From Isoetes taiwanensis (taxonomy: Eukaryota; Streptophyta; Lycopodiopsida; Isoetales; Isoetaceae), in NCBI GenBank assembly GCA_021234155.1, contig JAJEKV010000210.1:841501-905500 (forward strand): a stretch of 64,000 bases of DNA, given 5' to 3'. Below are positions 11,640-23,056 of the stretch, piece by piece. The translations under genes were made by a program, and so were the position numbers. The notes under the pieces are model-generated. The model saw only the letters and a list, made by a program, of their open reading frames with translations. It made no database searches and had not been told where the DNA came from. Position 1 is the first letter of the stretch; each line of letters begins with the position of its first letter.

Positions 11640-11719
11640 CCCAGGAAAGCCCTAATTGCGAATGAGGAAAGGAAGCTCTAGAAAACCCTAATTGGCAAAG
11701 TGAAAGGAGAGCTAGGGTC
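11640..11719 (-). repeat. LTR segment (R/U5 side), right copy
   Basis: Nearly identical to 1-79 (one base shorter in the run after TTGGC). On the right it stops abruptly at 11719, and the following AGCTCCATCGG has no counterpart in the left copy. The U3 part with the TATA box, present to the right of the left copy, is absent here. In minus-strand terms the element begins close to its own predicted transcription start. Confidence 0.65.
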
Positions 11720-12429
11720 AGCTCCATCGGTACTGCTTACACCAACCTGGGGGTTAGTCCTAAAAACTAAGTGGGGGTTTTGGGCACTTAAGGAACAATT
11801 GATTCACAGATACAACTCATACCATGACAACCATTAATGCTAATCCAATAGTCCCACTGCACCCAGCCAACCAGGTTAGTATATATATACCATACGTAGC
11901 ACTTTCATATCTAGTGCTTAAACAATTCCATTTGCATACGGTGCCTACTTCATGTGTGTACACCCTTCCATGCTGCGTACAACACTGGAGGACCACTTCT
12001 GCCATGTAGCGCGACAAAGAATCCAAGTCAGGGTAACAATGCCCGATGTCACGCACAAATACAACTGCAAGCCAAAGCCACCACAAATGGACTCTGACTT
12101 CGGAGATTATGCACATGCAATATTTTATAATCCTCATGTTTCAGTACCATTATGATTGCAATCTATGCAATATCCAAATATGACCATAATGATGATATCA
12201 GCAGTTCAGATACAATTTCCATGAACTTCTCTAACATATATACCACTTCTGAAATGCCAATTCCATATAAATCATACCATGCACCTAACATTTGACATTA
12301 CAACACTACATCAAATATCTACAAGGGTTTTTTTTTTTGCAATTTTATACGCTTTTTGGCATGGCATGGGCGTATTGCACGACGCATACTAATCAGTATA
12401 TCTAGAGTGCACACTGGATTCTCATGTTT
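11720..12429. other. Intergenic, no gene recognised
   Basis: A+T-rich sequence with overlapping open stretches on both strands and no protein-like signature. Confidence 0.4.
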
Positions 12430-12543
12430 GAATGGCATTTTACCTATAGTTTTGCAATGGTTTTTGCATTGAATCGGGTCCCATAACCCGATTGGGTTTC
12501 CGCGGACGATAAAATCTTTATCTTATCTTATCTTATCTTATTG
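12430..12543 (+). mobile_element. Truncated LINE/SINE 3' end with TCTTA microsatellite tail
   Basis: Contains GGGTCCCATAACCCGATTGG, then CCGCGGACGATAAAATC and about four TCTTA units. The GGTCTCCGTGGACGATAAAATC-type end followed by a pentanucleotide tail is shared with 59240-59387 (the end of a LINE carrying coding sequence) and 60571-60709. It is therefore a 5'-truncated LINE copy or a SINE using the same 3' end. Confidence 0.6.
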
Positions 12544-12687
12544 AATATTTTTCCCTTATAAAAAAAAATGCAAAGAATGCATGCAAGGATCGAGGACCTT
12601 GATTTTAGGGTTTGTGGACTGCGTTTGTGGGTTTATTCTAGGGTTCCAGGATGGGTGCAGACTGAACGTGGTAAGACTCACCATTTT

Positions 12688-14130
12688 TTTACAGGGAGTC
12701 TATGGAGCAGCTGGATAGGCAGGTCGCAAGAGGTCGATTCCGAGCGGCGGCCACAGGCTAGCGGCAAATAGGCTGTTTTAGTGTCTCCATCTCCATCGTC
12801 TTTTATCCGACTGGAGCTCTGTGGGTTTCTTGCAAACGTTTGAGCTAAGTTTTTCCGCATTCTGTGTAGCTTGATCTGTTGCATTGCTGCAAGAGTTCGT
12901 TGTAAGCTTCTCTTTAAAATTCGAGGCAGATTTGCAGTTTTCAGATGCCTGGGTTTTAGGTTTAGATCTTCAAAGACTTCTTCATCATTGTTTTTATATA
13001 GAACAGTTTGAAGTGGGTCTTCTAAATCTGCAGCATGCTTTTCCTTTAGTGGAGCAAAGATGGGGTCTTCAAGACGTTGCTTGCTTCTTCGTCCCTGCAG
13101 TATCCGCCAAAATCTCCATCAAAATCTGGGGAAAGCTTTTATTTGTTCTGCCTGAGAATCCATGGGTATACGAATTCTTCCTTGCCTTGTTCCTTCACCA
13201 ACTCCAGAAACTATAGTTGAATTTGCTGTACTTTAGCCAATATTTATGCTCTTAAGTAGGTAAATCTTTATGCCTTTTATAAGTAAGTAAATCTTTATCT
13301 AATACTGAAGGTTATAATATCTTAGGCGCTTTCTTGGAGAAGTGGAAGATCTTTCCCTTGTCAATCCTCAAACCAGCTATGCATGCTTTCCAATTAAAGG
13401 TGGAGATGGGATTTTAAGCATTCTCTTGGAGGGTCGCATGTCTCCATTTTATGATCCAACTCGAGCTGTACTTGGAGGGTCGCAGCTGCAGGTGGGCTTC
13501 TGTGCTTTGTAGCAGGAACAACTTCTATTGTAGTTTGCAATCCAGTTCTGAAAAGAAGTCGACTCTTTCCCCAAAACCTTTGTGGCCAGAAGAGAATCCT
13601 CACAGTAGGCATGTCCATCGATAATGCCACGAATTCCTACAAGGTACTAGCTCTTCTTTGGCAGAGATACCAAAAGTTTTGCACCGAAATGTATGATTCT
13701 TCAACCGGTAGTTGGACAATGGAATCCAGAGAATTGGATAATGTTTATACGCGTGATCCAAGTGGGAAATTTTTTTGTTACGATGGCACATTCTATTGGT
13801 TGATCCGGGAGTATAATGGTAATTATGTGGTAAGATACCACGATAAAAGGAGGAAGAGAAAGTGGCCAAAGTTTCTTAATCAACAGGGGATCCTTGGGGT
13901 GCCCAGTCTCTTCATGAATCTCTTGCTTCCTCGACTTCCATCAGGGAAGATTGCATTGCACGCTGAAGGAGAGGTATTTGATGGTTATCCTTTACAGGTA
14001 GAGCGCCGAAAGTTAAGTGACTTTGGCGGCCGCTTGTACCACATTAATGCTCAGATTATAGGTCAAACCATCCGGGTTGTTTGCAATGGAAATAATTTGT
14101 TTGTCTTCATGTTATTGTGCTTTTTTTAGT
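12688..14130 (+). pseudogene. F-box/kelch-type protein pseudogene
   Basis: The best part is at 13490-14095. In one frame from about 13493 it reads GLLCFVAGTTSIVVCNP, then RILTVGMSIDNATNSYKVL, TEMYDSSTGSWTMES, GKFFCYDGTFYWLI and a kelch-like FGGRLYHINA. This order matches plant F-box proteins with a kelch/galactose-oxidase-type C-terminus, which recruit targets to SCF ubiquitin ligases. Upstream (12704-13480) weaker fragments fit an F-box N-terminus (SSFIRLELC near 12800) but are scattered over frames with stops. A frameshift near 13500 separates the halves. No complete reading frame exists. Confidence 0.45.
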
Positions 14131-14197
14131 AATTAATATTTAGGCCCATAAAGTTTACCTATGTTTGCCTTAGTTAGGGCCCGAAGGGCCCAAAATC

Positions 14198-14677
14198 TTT
14201 TTTAATATAACAATCAACACACAACTACCATTAACATTATTAACACAAACCATTGCATTTAACACATTTAAATTAAAATCCCCCTTAAACCCCCTTTGGT
14301 TTGGGTGCATATTCACATGGAGGGTTACGTAGGGCAGCGAGAGCCCCAAAAATATATTTACAATAAATGTACAAAATTAACACCATTAAGTACATTCTCT
14401 CAAACTTTATAGTATTTTGCAAATCTTAATATATAGTATACAAAAACTTGTACGTGCATACCCCACAAACGAGGATCGCTATGTACGGTCTAGATCTTGG
14501 AATAAAGGGCAAATATGCCCATTCGACAGCTCTCGTTGCCCGGAGTAACCCCCCGTGTGAATATGCACCCAAACCAAAAGGGATTTAAGGGGGATTTTAA
14601 TTTAAATGTGTTAAATGCAATGGTTTGTGTTAATAATATTAATGGTAGTTGTGTGTTGATTGTTATATTAAAAAAAA
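14198..14677. repeat. Large inverted repeat (foldback/MITE-like)
   Basis: Arms at 14198-14345 and 14530-14677 are reverse complements over about 147 bp with few mismatches (outer end TTTTTTAATATAACAATCAA; inner end near AACGAGAGC). The loop is about 185 bp. No transposase is present. Target-site duplications are not clear because both ends run into A/T runs. Transcription would give a long hairpin RNA. Confidence 0.85.
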
Positions 14678-14679
14678 TA

Positions 14680-15930
14680 ATAATGGCACATATGGCACAT
14701 AACAATTATAACATCCATGACTATGAACATTTTTACTATTTACCATTAGTGTAACCAGGCAATTTCCATGTAATACAATCGATTCATGGGTTTTTCCTAT
14801 GGCAATTCTAATACTCAATTATAGGATACTTCTCGTACCATTTTCGAATACTATGTCGTATCTCGGCATACCTATGTTCTCGGATTGCTCCTGAGAAAAA
14901 ACGTTTGATTTTTGAGGAATATTTGGGTATCTTATCTTATGCATAAACAGGTGGCTACACTCAGTGGATTATCTTTGTCTGCTGAGATTTTATTCCTCTC
15001 TCTGCAATTATGTCTGTACTTCTGGAATACTAAATAAGAGTTTGTCGTCCCTCAAAAAAAGAAAAAAAAAATATTCTTTGCCTCTTCCGACCCCTTTCTC
15101 TCAATAGAGAAAGGTCCCAACTTCAAATATTACATTATTAATATTGTTAGGTATAGAAATGCATATTTTCCATTAATGATCCCTTTACTTACTAATGTTC
15201 ATTTTTAATCATAACTTATTAAGCACCATCATAGTTTCATGTTTAAGTTGTAATTATTCGATTTAACGCTCAGATTTGCATCTCCGATTTACCAGCATCC
15301 CATTATACTAGTAGCCATCCGCCTTCCATAATTGCATAGAAATAATTCCTCTAAGGACAACCTTAATGTTCCATAGCTCATAGTTTTTAATGGGTGAAAT
15401 TTTTATGCATGTTATCCTTCTTATGTAAAGCAGTTTGCGATTTTTGTTCGCGTTCCTGAGCCGCAATTTAGAGAAGTTTGCAATCAACACGTGTCGTTTT
15501 ACTTAAATCAGATAATATCAGCGATCTTTCAATCAATCAGAGTCAATCAGATAATTCACACGTCCTACCACGAGTTAGAAAATCTACCACGAGTTAGAAC
15601 CTGAAAACAACACCTGTCATTGCATTCAAAATTCAATCAGTGATTCTAAGATTGAATTCTAAGAATTTGCGCTTCAAGGTGCGATTTCTTTGGCCTTGAA
15701 TCGGACCCTACGGATGATTGAATCTCCCTACCGCCGGATGTATAGACTTATTGGAACTGCCCGGCTTCTTTGGATAACTACTCTATTCGATTTGCAAATC
15801 TAGCCAATTAATGTTTTGGATGCCTATTCTAGATTGACCGTTCGTTCTTCATGTGGTTGGCATGTGGCCCCAAGCGTGGTCTTTGTAGCAACGCTGCAAA
15901 TCTCGAAATCCAAACATCTGTTCGGGCCAC
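14680..15930. other. Intergenic, no gene recognised
   Basis: A+T-rich, with an A tract at about 15053-15070 and short local repeats (for example the doubled CTACCACGAGTTAGAA near 15566-15600). No coding signature. Confidence 0.4.
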
Positions 15931-15937
15931 GGTCCTG

Positions 15938-16006
15938 TATAAATAGCATGAATTAGCAGCTCTAGATGTCGCTAATCGCTCCTAGCAAGCGGCGAAAGTT
16001 GAAAAG
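15938..16006 (+). promoter_or_regulatory. Candidate core promoter and first non-coding exon
   Basis: TATAAATAG at 15938-15946 is a good TATA box. About 60 bp downstream, GAAAAG is followed by GTATGTTT, a strong 5' splice site at 16007. This could be a promoter plus a short untranslated first exon, but I found no downstream exon that completes a gene. Confidence 0.25.
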
Positions 16007-16009
16007 GTA

Positions 16010-17060
16010 TGTTTGCTCAATCTTTATTCTGCGTCCGTTTGTATTTGGAGGAATTGGAACTTTTTGATCATTTGTCAATTCATGGCTAAATACCGATAGC
16101 AATCGGCCCCAATACTTTGGGATACTAGCAAAATCACAGCTCTACTTCTACAAGGAATTCCCAAGATGCAATCCCCCTTTCATTTAGTAGCAATTCTGGC
16201 CAAATCCGACTCACCCAGATGCTTGAGTTTCCACAGGCGGAATTTCCCTTCTCTGTTTTTTCATCTCCAATTCCGATCTACTCTAGCGTCTAGGATTTCC
16301 ATAGATCTCCATAAACTGGCCAATTTAACCTGTCAAAGACTAATTTGCGAGATCTAGCCCTCAATTAATGTCTGCAGCAATGTTGGGGTGTCGAATTAAT
16401 GCTATCTAAGAGCAACCCAGAGGAATTTGGCCTCTTCCCGGGCTTGATCAATGCAAATTTATCACTTTCGGCCTGCTATGGGGTCGATTTGCCATGCTCT
16501 GGATTGTTCGGTTTTGGCAGATAAATCGGGCAATAAGTCTGGCTTTTTGCACGACCGCTTTTCGTTCATTCTGCCCAATGCTGACCCAATAGATAGACTT
16601 GGTGCATATACGCTCCTACAAGCCCTGAAGCTTTTGATACTACCTTGACAAAAAATGGGTGTATGAGAAGTGATTTGTCTGGAGCTATCAGAATCATCAA
16701 TTTGTAAAACCTCAATAAAGGACTTCAGAGTACATTAATGCCATAATATTTTCAATTGTTGCCTTCAAACTCATAAAATAATTGCTCATAAGTTTTACCA
16801 GCTGCAGACCACAACTCATAAGTAATAAAATAACTGCACATATGCACATAAGCTTACCAGCTGCAGAACAAAGCTCATAAGTAGGAACCGTAAGACGCCA
16901 GTTATTATCCCCACAAAGAGTGGAGACATATTTTTGTCTTTCAATGGCTTTTCGTTGTCTGCTTGTGGATCTTTCGCCCCCGTGACTAGGCTTTTTTCCC
17001 TTTTTTATACAAACTTTGTCACACAATTTAAGCTTAGGGAATTACTTTAACTGCCTAATT
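16010..17060. other. Intergenic, no gene recognised
   Basis: Only short open stretches without protein-like features. A local near-repeat (CTCATAAGT with CAGCTGCAGA) occurs at about 16785-16880. Confidence 0.35.
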
Positions 17061-17075
17061 TATCTTTTCCTTCAG

Positions 17076-17158
17076 CCATGGTTGCTTCCCCTCCATATTG
17101 GCAAAAATCCAAAAGAAACCATGGCTTCCCCTCCATATTGGCAAAAATCCAACAGAAA
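17076..17158. repeat. Tandem duplication of ~41 bp
   Basis: CCATGG(TTG)CTTCCCCTCC...ATCCAAAAGAAA occurs twice back to back (units 17076-17118 and 17119-17158) with a 3-bp length difference. No coding role seen. Confidence 0.8.
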
Positions 17159-17159
17159 A

Positions 17160-18220
17160 TACCTCAAGACCTGCTCACATTTTAATGGCCAGGGAAGCTT
17201 TCCAGCCAAGTGGGTATAACATATGACAACTTTTTTTTTTATGCCTTATGGAGCATTCACATGAATGGTTTTTTTTGAAGCAGCAGGAGCTCATCACAGC
17301 TACTAGACATTCCGACTATACTCGTTTTGTAGCTCTAGTGGAGATAATGCTTTCCCCTACGTCACTTGAATCTAGACCGTTGTTTGCTAGACTCGCTTTT
17401 GCTTTGTAAAATTTATCACATTACCCAAATGTCAGATGTACATGGGCTTCTTATTTGAATGTTTGACACCCTAAATGACAAAACTATCAAACAGAGGGTC
17501 CAAGAACTTAAAACGGCTCTCTAACAACCTTAGAGGACCCCATAAATAGCTCACATATTTAACTCTCGCGTACTAATTTCCCAACTCTACAATGCCTTAC
17601 TTTTCAGTGCCCTGAATACTTTCCGATAATTAATGAAGAAATTCATTGAGAACCAAATATCTATTTTCTAAGCCTTTTCAAAAGGTCATCTGAGAATAAC
17701 AAATACTTGATATGCAATAATAATGATTTGGAAAAGGTTCTTCCCCCAACATTCCCTCTCGATACATACTATACTACTCGACATTTCGGCAATATTTTTG
17801 CTGCTTTATACATATGGTTTGTAGTCGTGTTAAGACCATCTCTACCATTTAGTTATGAATTCCCTTCCCTTACTCTTGGCATTATGCTCTGTACATTAAG
17901 CAAAAAAAAATTCATGTTAGCGACCATTGGCACATTTGAATGCTTAATGACCTAGTCTTGTGTTATATATAATTGTTAGGGATTATTGGCCATTCAAACA
18001 TATACCATACACGAATATAAAAATATACATGAGCATCTGATGTAGTGAGCATTGACATGTTTATGTTGTGTTTTGTTTTTAAGGAAATGAAACCTAGCAG
18101 GAAGGATAGAAACATTATAAGAAAGTCAAAACAGGTCAGATACTTACCTTCTCATGTTATATTATTTTAATTAGGTCTCAAAGTGTAAACACCTCAAGAT
18201 ATAAAAATAATAATAATTAT
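17160..18220. other. Intergenic, left flank of the Helitron
   Basis: No gene recognised. A Helitron 5' TC terminus should lie here if the element is complete, but it cannot be fixed by eye. Confidence 0.35.
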
Positions 18221-18221
18221 A

Positions 18222-18575
18222 ATGGATGATAATGATAGAGCGGCAGTCGATAGATATAGAGAGAGGCATCGTCACAGAGTTAGAGAATATTACGCAAACT
18301 TGGCAGACGAGGATAGAGAGAGGATATGAGAGAGAGCTAGAGAGCGTGCAAGACAACGTCGTGCTAGAATAGTAGGAGAGGGAACACAAAGAGATGATGG
18401 GCGGTACGCAAATTTGTCGGAGGAAGATAAGGAAAGGATACGATATAGGAGAAGAGAACGCTATGCCAATTTATCTACTGATGATAGGGAGATTGTACGA
18501 CAAAGGGAAAGAGAACGCTACATAAACTTATCCGAACAAAATCGACTTAGAATGCGAGAAAGAGCTAGACAACGC
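18222..18575 (+). repeat. Coding repeat of the RERYANLS type at the Helitron N-terminus
   Basis: From the ATG at 18222 the translation shows five degenerate ~20-residue repeats of the form R-x-R-E-R-Y-A-N-L-S-x-E-D-R (for example VREYYANLADEDRERI, RRRERYANLSTDDRE, RERERYINLSEQNRL). They are predicted to be helical and highly basic/acidic. Similar arrays precede some Helitron helicases. An in-frame TGA at 18327-18329 interrupts repeat 2. Confidence 0.7.
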
Positions 18576-20003
18576 TCGGGCCAATTCCATTCCACACCTG
18601 CAGTAAACCGAGATCCAACATTTGCACATGTAGATCCGGCAAGTGCGTCATCTAGTCAAGCACATGTGCTTGAAGAGAATAGCACGCAAGGAACAGAGCT
18701 ACCAATTTTAAGTCATTGGCAAACTCAGGCACGACAAATGAATTTAGCGATGCGTCGAAATTATACAATGTGTACATGGAACAAACGATGTTCATACTGT
18801 CAAATACCATTGCTCAATGTCGAGCATGATGGATTCTGTTGCAATAAGGGGAGATGGTTATTACCACCTTTACCCGCCTTGCCTGTTGCACTATACACCC
18901 TTTATAATATGCAGGAGTTTGCAGAGCTCTCACGAAAAGTGAATAAACTATTTTGCTTTAGTGTTCTCGGAGTGACTGGTGGATTCGTGAATTTAGATTT
19001 TCCTTCCTCGGTAACTATTACTGGACGAACTTATCATAGACTACGTCCCACCACAGAGTCGGGACATCCTATACACTGGTATATATACGATGAATCGCAG
19101 CGTTATGTAGAGGCAAATATTCGAAGATTGCCGTTTCAATGGATCGCAACCATTGGATCAATTCTTAATGAAATTAACCCATTTATTGGAAATCTTCGAA
19201 CAATGGGAAGTTTGCATATGCCTTCGGCCTATATAACAATTCAGGGACTGGTTGCGGGTGATGAAATCGCGGCAATTGCAGATGTTAGTAATACAGCTGA
19301 TATTGGATCTCCAGTTGCGGGCTTTTGGGTTCGAAGTGAGGGGGAACCAACTTTTATAAATATTCTTGATCCCATGTATGAACCTTTGCAATATCCATTA
19401 TTTTTTCCACATGGTACTCCAGGATGGGGTCCCAATAATGTTCACGGCCTTACGCAATTACAATGGTACAGGACTAGACTATTACATGAGGATAGGTTCT
19501 TACAACTAGGTCGTTTATGTGGAGAATATTTAGTTGATATGTATTCAAGGATCGAAGACGATTAAATTATTTCAAGACGGCTACATTTCAGAATAGAAGA
19601 ACTCAATATGATGAAGATTATTCGGAACAAGAAAACAATGATCAAAATGATATTATATTGCCTGCATCATTTTTGGATTCCCAAAGATAGTGTTCTGCAC
19701 AGGTTGCTGATGCACTGGCGCTCTCTAGATCAAAGGGTCGTCCTACTTTCTTCATCACGATGACAACAAATACGGATTGGCCAGAGATAAGGGCTGCCCT
19801 TAAACCAGGACAAAATGCATCTGATATACCTATGACTATTGTTCGTTGTTTTCATGGAAGATTGCAACGATTGAAGGAGTTATTACATAGATTCTTTCGA
19901 CATGTATCATATCTGATAACAGTTATAGAGTTTCAAAAACGTGGTCTACCGCACTCGCACCTTGTGCTAAGAACTGAGCCAGATATACCAACCAATAGAG
20001 TGC
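18222..20003 (+). pseudogene. Helitron N-terminal and Rep (HUH) region, broken
   Basis: In frame with the ATG at 18222 and open from 18414 to 19565, it carries a possible zinc cluster (CTWNKRCSYCQIP...GFCCNKGRW) and the conserved LDPMYEPLQYPLFFPHGTPG motif. A one-base shift near 19560 and a TAG at 19687 precede GRPTFFITMTTN and the Rep block FQKRGLPHSHLVLRTE (19930-19980), whose two His form the HUH metal site. Rep would nick and join the transposon ends. A second shift near 20000 separates it from the helicase. As it stands no active nickase can be made. Confidence 0.75.
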
Positions 20004-20069
20004 ATTGATGAAATAATATCAGCTGAGCTGCCGAGCGATCCGATTCTTCGTGGTCAAGTCCAAAAGTTC

Positions 20070-22721
20070 ATGGTGCATAGACATTCTGATAGATGTTCTC
20101 CGCGTAATTCTCCTTGCTGCTACAAGTATCCGAAATCGATCAATCCTACGACATATCTTGACTCAAAGGTATACGTGCAATATAGAAGACGGAGTGTGGA
20201 TGACATGTGGATTGTTCCATATAACGCATTCTTACTTCATGAACTCGATTGCCATATTATGGTTGACGTCGCATCTACTGTACATGTTTTTTCTTATCTA
20301 TATGGTTATATATACAAGAGTTTTGATACTGCAAAATTTCAAATAACTCAAGAGAGACATACAACTGTAGGGTCGTCGTTGATTTCTAACCAAGAAGGAG
20401 TTAGTATTCCACAAGATACACAGGTGACTAGCGAACAACGTATAGAGAATGTTGCACAGCGTGAATCTGAGGATACTTCCCGTGAACATGCTCCGAGATC
20501 ATGCCATAGGAATGAAATACAGGACTATTTAAAGGCACGTTACCTATCAGCCATGGAAGCATCTTGGCGAATTATGTCGTATGATATAACAAACAAATCT
20601 CCTGCTGTTAAATGCTTGCCTCTGCACTTGCCACGGTTAAATACGAAATCATTGTTGGATCGATACTTCTTACGACCTTTAGATTCAGTGTTTGATGCAT
20701 GTACATACATTCAATATTATGAACAATATACATTAACACCACGTAATGGTAGATTATTGCTAGAACCTGGAACTTACGTGGAGCAAGAGCGAGAAGAGTT
20801 CACACAGAATGTCGTTAAGAAGAGGTTGAAGCAACAGTTGGTGTGTAGGATACGTTTACTGCTGCCTAAAGTTGGTGAGGCATTTTATTTAAGACAAATA
20901 CTATTACACCGCTCTGCAAGGACATGGGATGAATTAAAGATTGTAGATAACCAGCATTATGAAACGTACCAACAGGCTGCAGAAGCAGAAGGTTTGCTTG
21001 CAGCACACAATGAGGCGGTGCTAGTTATGGAGGAGGCAGTTTCTCTGTCACTTAGTCCTATGCAACTTCGTTTCCTTTTTGCAATGTTGTTACTTGACCA
21101 AGGACCAGCAATTGATTTATGGACCAAGTTTCAAGTACCTATGAGTCTTGATTTGATGGATGAATGCCCAAATGATAATATAACTGCTTTCAATGAATTT
21201 TTGCATTTAATTAACAATATTTTGATACAACATGGCACTAGCATCACGACATTTGGTCTTCAATTGCATCGACACATTGCAAGAGATGTAATACGTGAAA
21301 TGGCAAAATTTTCTGATTACACATTATATTTAAGTGCCGCAATGCAAATGTCGAGTACTATGACAGATAATCAGCTAGATATATATAGGTTCTTAAGACA
21401 ATGGCTAGAGTTTCCACAAACTAATGAAGCCATTTTCATTGATGGAAAAGCTGGTACAGGAAAGACATATCTCTTAAACTGCTTATGTTTGCTATTACGT
21501 GGCAACAAAAACATAGTTCTTCCATGTGCTACGACAACACTTTCAGCACTATTGTATCCAGGAGGACGAACAGCACACTCCCTATTTCAGATTCCTGTGA
21601 TTGAAAACAATGTTGGGATTCACTCAATGTTGGAGCAAGATTCGGGAGCAGCACAACTGCTCATCGAGGCAAAAGTTATTATTTGGGATGAGTTTCCAAT
21701 GGCTAATAAAGCTGTCATAGAAAGTGCAAATTTTGCACTACAACGATTGTGTGGAAACAATCTTCCTTTTGGGGGAAAACATTTCATAGCCTGTGGGGAC
21801 TTTAGACAAGTTGCACCCGTTGTCAAGGGAGGAGGGAGAATTGCAGCATTTGATGCATCTATAAAGTCATCATCATTGTGGAGGATTTTCCAAGTGTTGA
21901 GGTTGAACCAACCAGTACGCAATGCAGGAGATCCAGAACTCATGCAGTTTGTCGACAATATTGGAGAAAATTGGGAACAAACCACGGTGCCGCTTGATAT
22001 TTTTAACATAACTACTAACATTAGAGATGCATCTGAGTTTCTTTATCCATCTAAGATTCTGCCATACCCAAGTATATGTGAGAAACGAAATTTTATATCG
22101 CCAATCAATAAACTCGTTGACAATTTCAGTGATGGTATATTGAAAAAAGTTCCTAATCCTGATAGACCATATTACAGTCATGATCATATCACTGAGCAAG
22201 ATGAGCTAATACATGATCATCCATATGCGACCTCGGATTTTTTGAATAACTTTACGCACTCTGGATTCCCTAAGCACGAATTGAGGCTTAAAGTAGGGGC
22301 AATATGCCACATAATGAAAAGACTAGACATGGAAAAGGGTTTAGTGAAGAATGCAAGGGTTGTAATTGAATCAATGCATGAGAAGTTCGTGATGGTGAAA
22401 GTGTTGGGTGACACTCAACCAGAAGGGAACATATACCCGATTTCTAGAGCAGATTTCTTCTATAAACCAGAAAACCGTCCATGGACTATTCACAGACGCC
22501 AGTTACCTCTTCGGCTATCGTATTCGAGTACATTTAATAGCTGTCAGGGTCTTACCTTAGATCGTATCGTCATTGATCTTCGTACAAATGTATTTGCACA
22601 TGGTCAATTGTACACGGCCTTCACTCGTGTCCGAAATAGGGAAGATGTGTTAATACTTCTATCCCCAGAAAACACGGCCAAATCTACTGTGAACATTGTG
22701 TATAAGGAACTTCTCTTATGA
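20070..22721 (+). pseudogene. Helitron PIF1-like helicase, 883-codon open part
   Basis: One open frame of 883 codons. The first ~100 codons finish the Rep-side domain (YRRRSVDDMWIVPYN, then ELDCHIMVDVASTVHVFSYL). The helicase follows: Walker A GKAGTGKT (about residue 459), Walker B IIWDEFPM (about 537), CGDFRQVAPV (about 574), and C-terminal SYSSTFNSCQGLTLDRI and YTAFTRVR (about 817-855). This is the SF1B 5'-3' helicase that unwinds the element during rolling-circle transposition. The frame is unbroken, but it is only the 3' two thirds of a disrupted Rep/helicase, and the ATG used is internal. Confidence 0.8.
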
Positions 22722-23056
22722 GCAGGTATGTTCTTCTCTTTTTGTTGATAACAATTTACTACACTGAGATTTATATTGTCTACATTACCCAAAAGTGGAA
22801 AATGATATATGAACCCACCAAATATCATTAAGGTACGTTCACTACATCATTTTGATTTATAAACCGTGACAAAAACATAGTCAACTTCATTTACATATCA
22901 ATCGTCTATATTTAACATGTGTTATGTCTGCTCGTGTCAAAAGGAGTGAAGAAAAAAGAAAAATCTCATAGTATATACAATAGATATTGTGCTGCCTAAT
23001 TATTGCATGATTCCTCTTACTCAAATTTCTTAGAAAAAAGCAAAAGAATCCCTATC
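22722..23056. other. 3' flank of the Helitron, no gene
   Basis: A+T-rich. I looked for a short GC-rich hairpin followed by CTRR and found none that is convincing. Confidence 0.35.

Larger units (their letters stand above)
18222..22721 (+). mobile_element. Helitron rolling-circle transposon, decayed autonomous copy
   Basis: A plus-strand series of reading frames gives the normal Helitron order: charged N-terminal repeats, Helitron N-terminal domain, HUH replication initiator, PIF1-family SF1B helicase. At least two stops (18327, 19687) and two frameshifts (near 19560 and 20000) interrupt it, all in the first 1.8 kb. Termini (5' TC, 3' hairpin plus CTRR) were not identified, so the limits given are those of the coding region. 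Confidence 0.85.

Noticed and set aside
20070-22721. Cellular PIF1 helicase gene
   Set aside because: It is preceded by Rep/Helitron N-terminal sequence in the usual order, so it belongs to the Helitron.
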